From an uncultured Collinsella sp. (GTDB taxonomy: Bacteria > Actinomycetota > Coriobacteriia > Coriobacteriales > Coriobacteriaceae): a stretch of 14,394 nt of DNA. Made by a program: the position numbers and the translations under genes. The DNA lies in assembly GCA_902494715.1 (NCBI GenBank), contig CABUUJ010000053.1:1-14394 (forward strand), read 5' to 3'. Every line of letters starts with the position of its first letter. Position 1 is the first letter of the stretch. Shown piece by piece: positions 14,246-14,394 of this stretch. The notes under the pieces were generated by a model. That model did not search any database. It had not been told where the DNA came from and saw only the letters and a list, made by a program, of their open reading frames with translations.

Positions 14246-14249
14246 ATTC

Positions 14250-14394
14250 GTTTGTGAACAAATTATGGAGTGCGCGATTCCCGCCCGCGGGGGCCCTCCG
14301 GTCTGGCAATATATCTCCTTGCCGCGCGGCCCGGTCGGACCGGATCAGCCGCGGGGCGTGCACCTTGAGAACCGGATACTGCGAGGATGGACAC
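14250..14394 (+). promoter_or_regulatory. Possible rRNA operon leader
   Basis: The last ~145 bp are GC-rich and full of dyads: TCCGGTC (from about 14298) can pair with GACCGGA (14336-14342), enclosing the inner dyad GGCAA/TTGCC. At about 14361 comes ACCTTGAGAACCGGATACTG, which resembles the conserved CTTGA(G/A)AAC...GAATA leader or spacer elements next to rRNA genes in Gram-positive bacteria. No rRNA gene begins before the window ends. The stretch 14246-14394 holds no gene I can support. Confidence 0.4.

Overview
The window looks like chromosomal DNA of a high-GC Gram-positive gut bacterium. The best guess is a Coriobacteriia member such as Collinsella. This rests on the GC-rich codon use, an LPxTG-anchored CnaB/thioester surface protein, a Tat-dependent lipoprotein and the general style of the genes; no 16S sequence is visible to prove it.

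Layout. Positions 18-3449 (minus strand) hold a 1143-residue cell-wall-anchored adhesin with a thioester domain, about six CnaB-type repeats and an LPATG sorting signal. Position 3747 begins a tRNA-Gly(CCC) gene with a strong terminator. It is followed by about 300 bp of unusual palindromic DNA containing two copies of the tRNA 3' end. From 4246 to about 12591 all genes are on the plus strand and look like core functions: purB; a TSCPD-domain protein translationally coupled to a Tat lipoprotein; an OmpR-type response regulator with its sensor histidine kinase; purC followed by a small two-helix membrane protein; and an M29 metallo-aminopeptidase. A tRNA-Lys(UUU) gene follows at 12620. It is trailed by the same kind of terminator, T-arm palindrome, three hairpins and tRNA 3'-end copy as the tRNA-Gly gene.

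From 12894 to about 14050 the base and codon composition shifts to AT-rich. This stretch carries a TraX-family membrane protein and a probable gene remnant. It is bracketed by two copies of a ~55-nt terminator/T-arm repeat, so it looks like acquired DNA parked behind the tRNA. Beyond it lie two tiny overlapping minus-strand frames that look like one broken short gene, then a GC-rich dyad-filled stretch that resembles the leader of an rRNA operon running off the right edge.

How the genes fit together. purB and purC serve purine synthesis but sit in separate transcription units with the two-component system between them. The adhesin, the lipoprotein and the sensor kinase are the parts that face the environment.

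The most novel signal is the pair of ~181-191 bp cassettes at the two tRNA genes. They share architecture, but each ends in a copy of its own tRNA's 3' end, and two of the three stems differ in sequence while still pairing.
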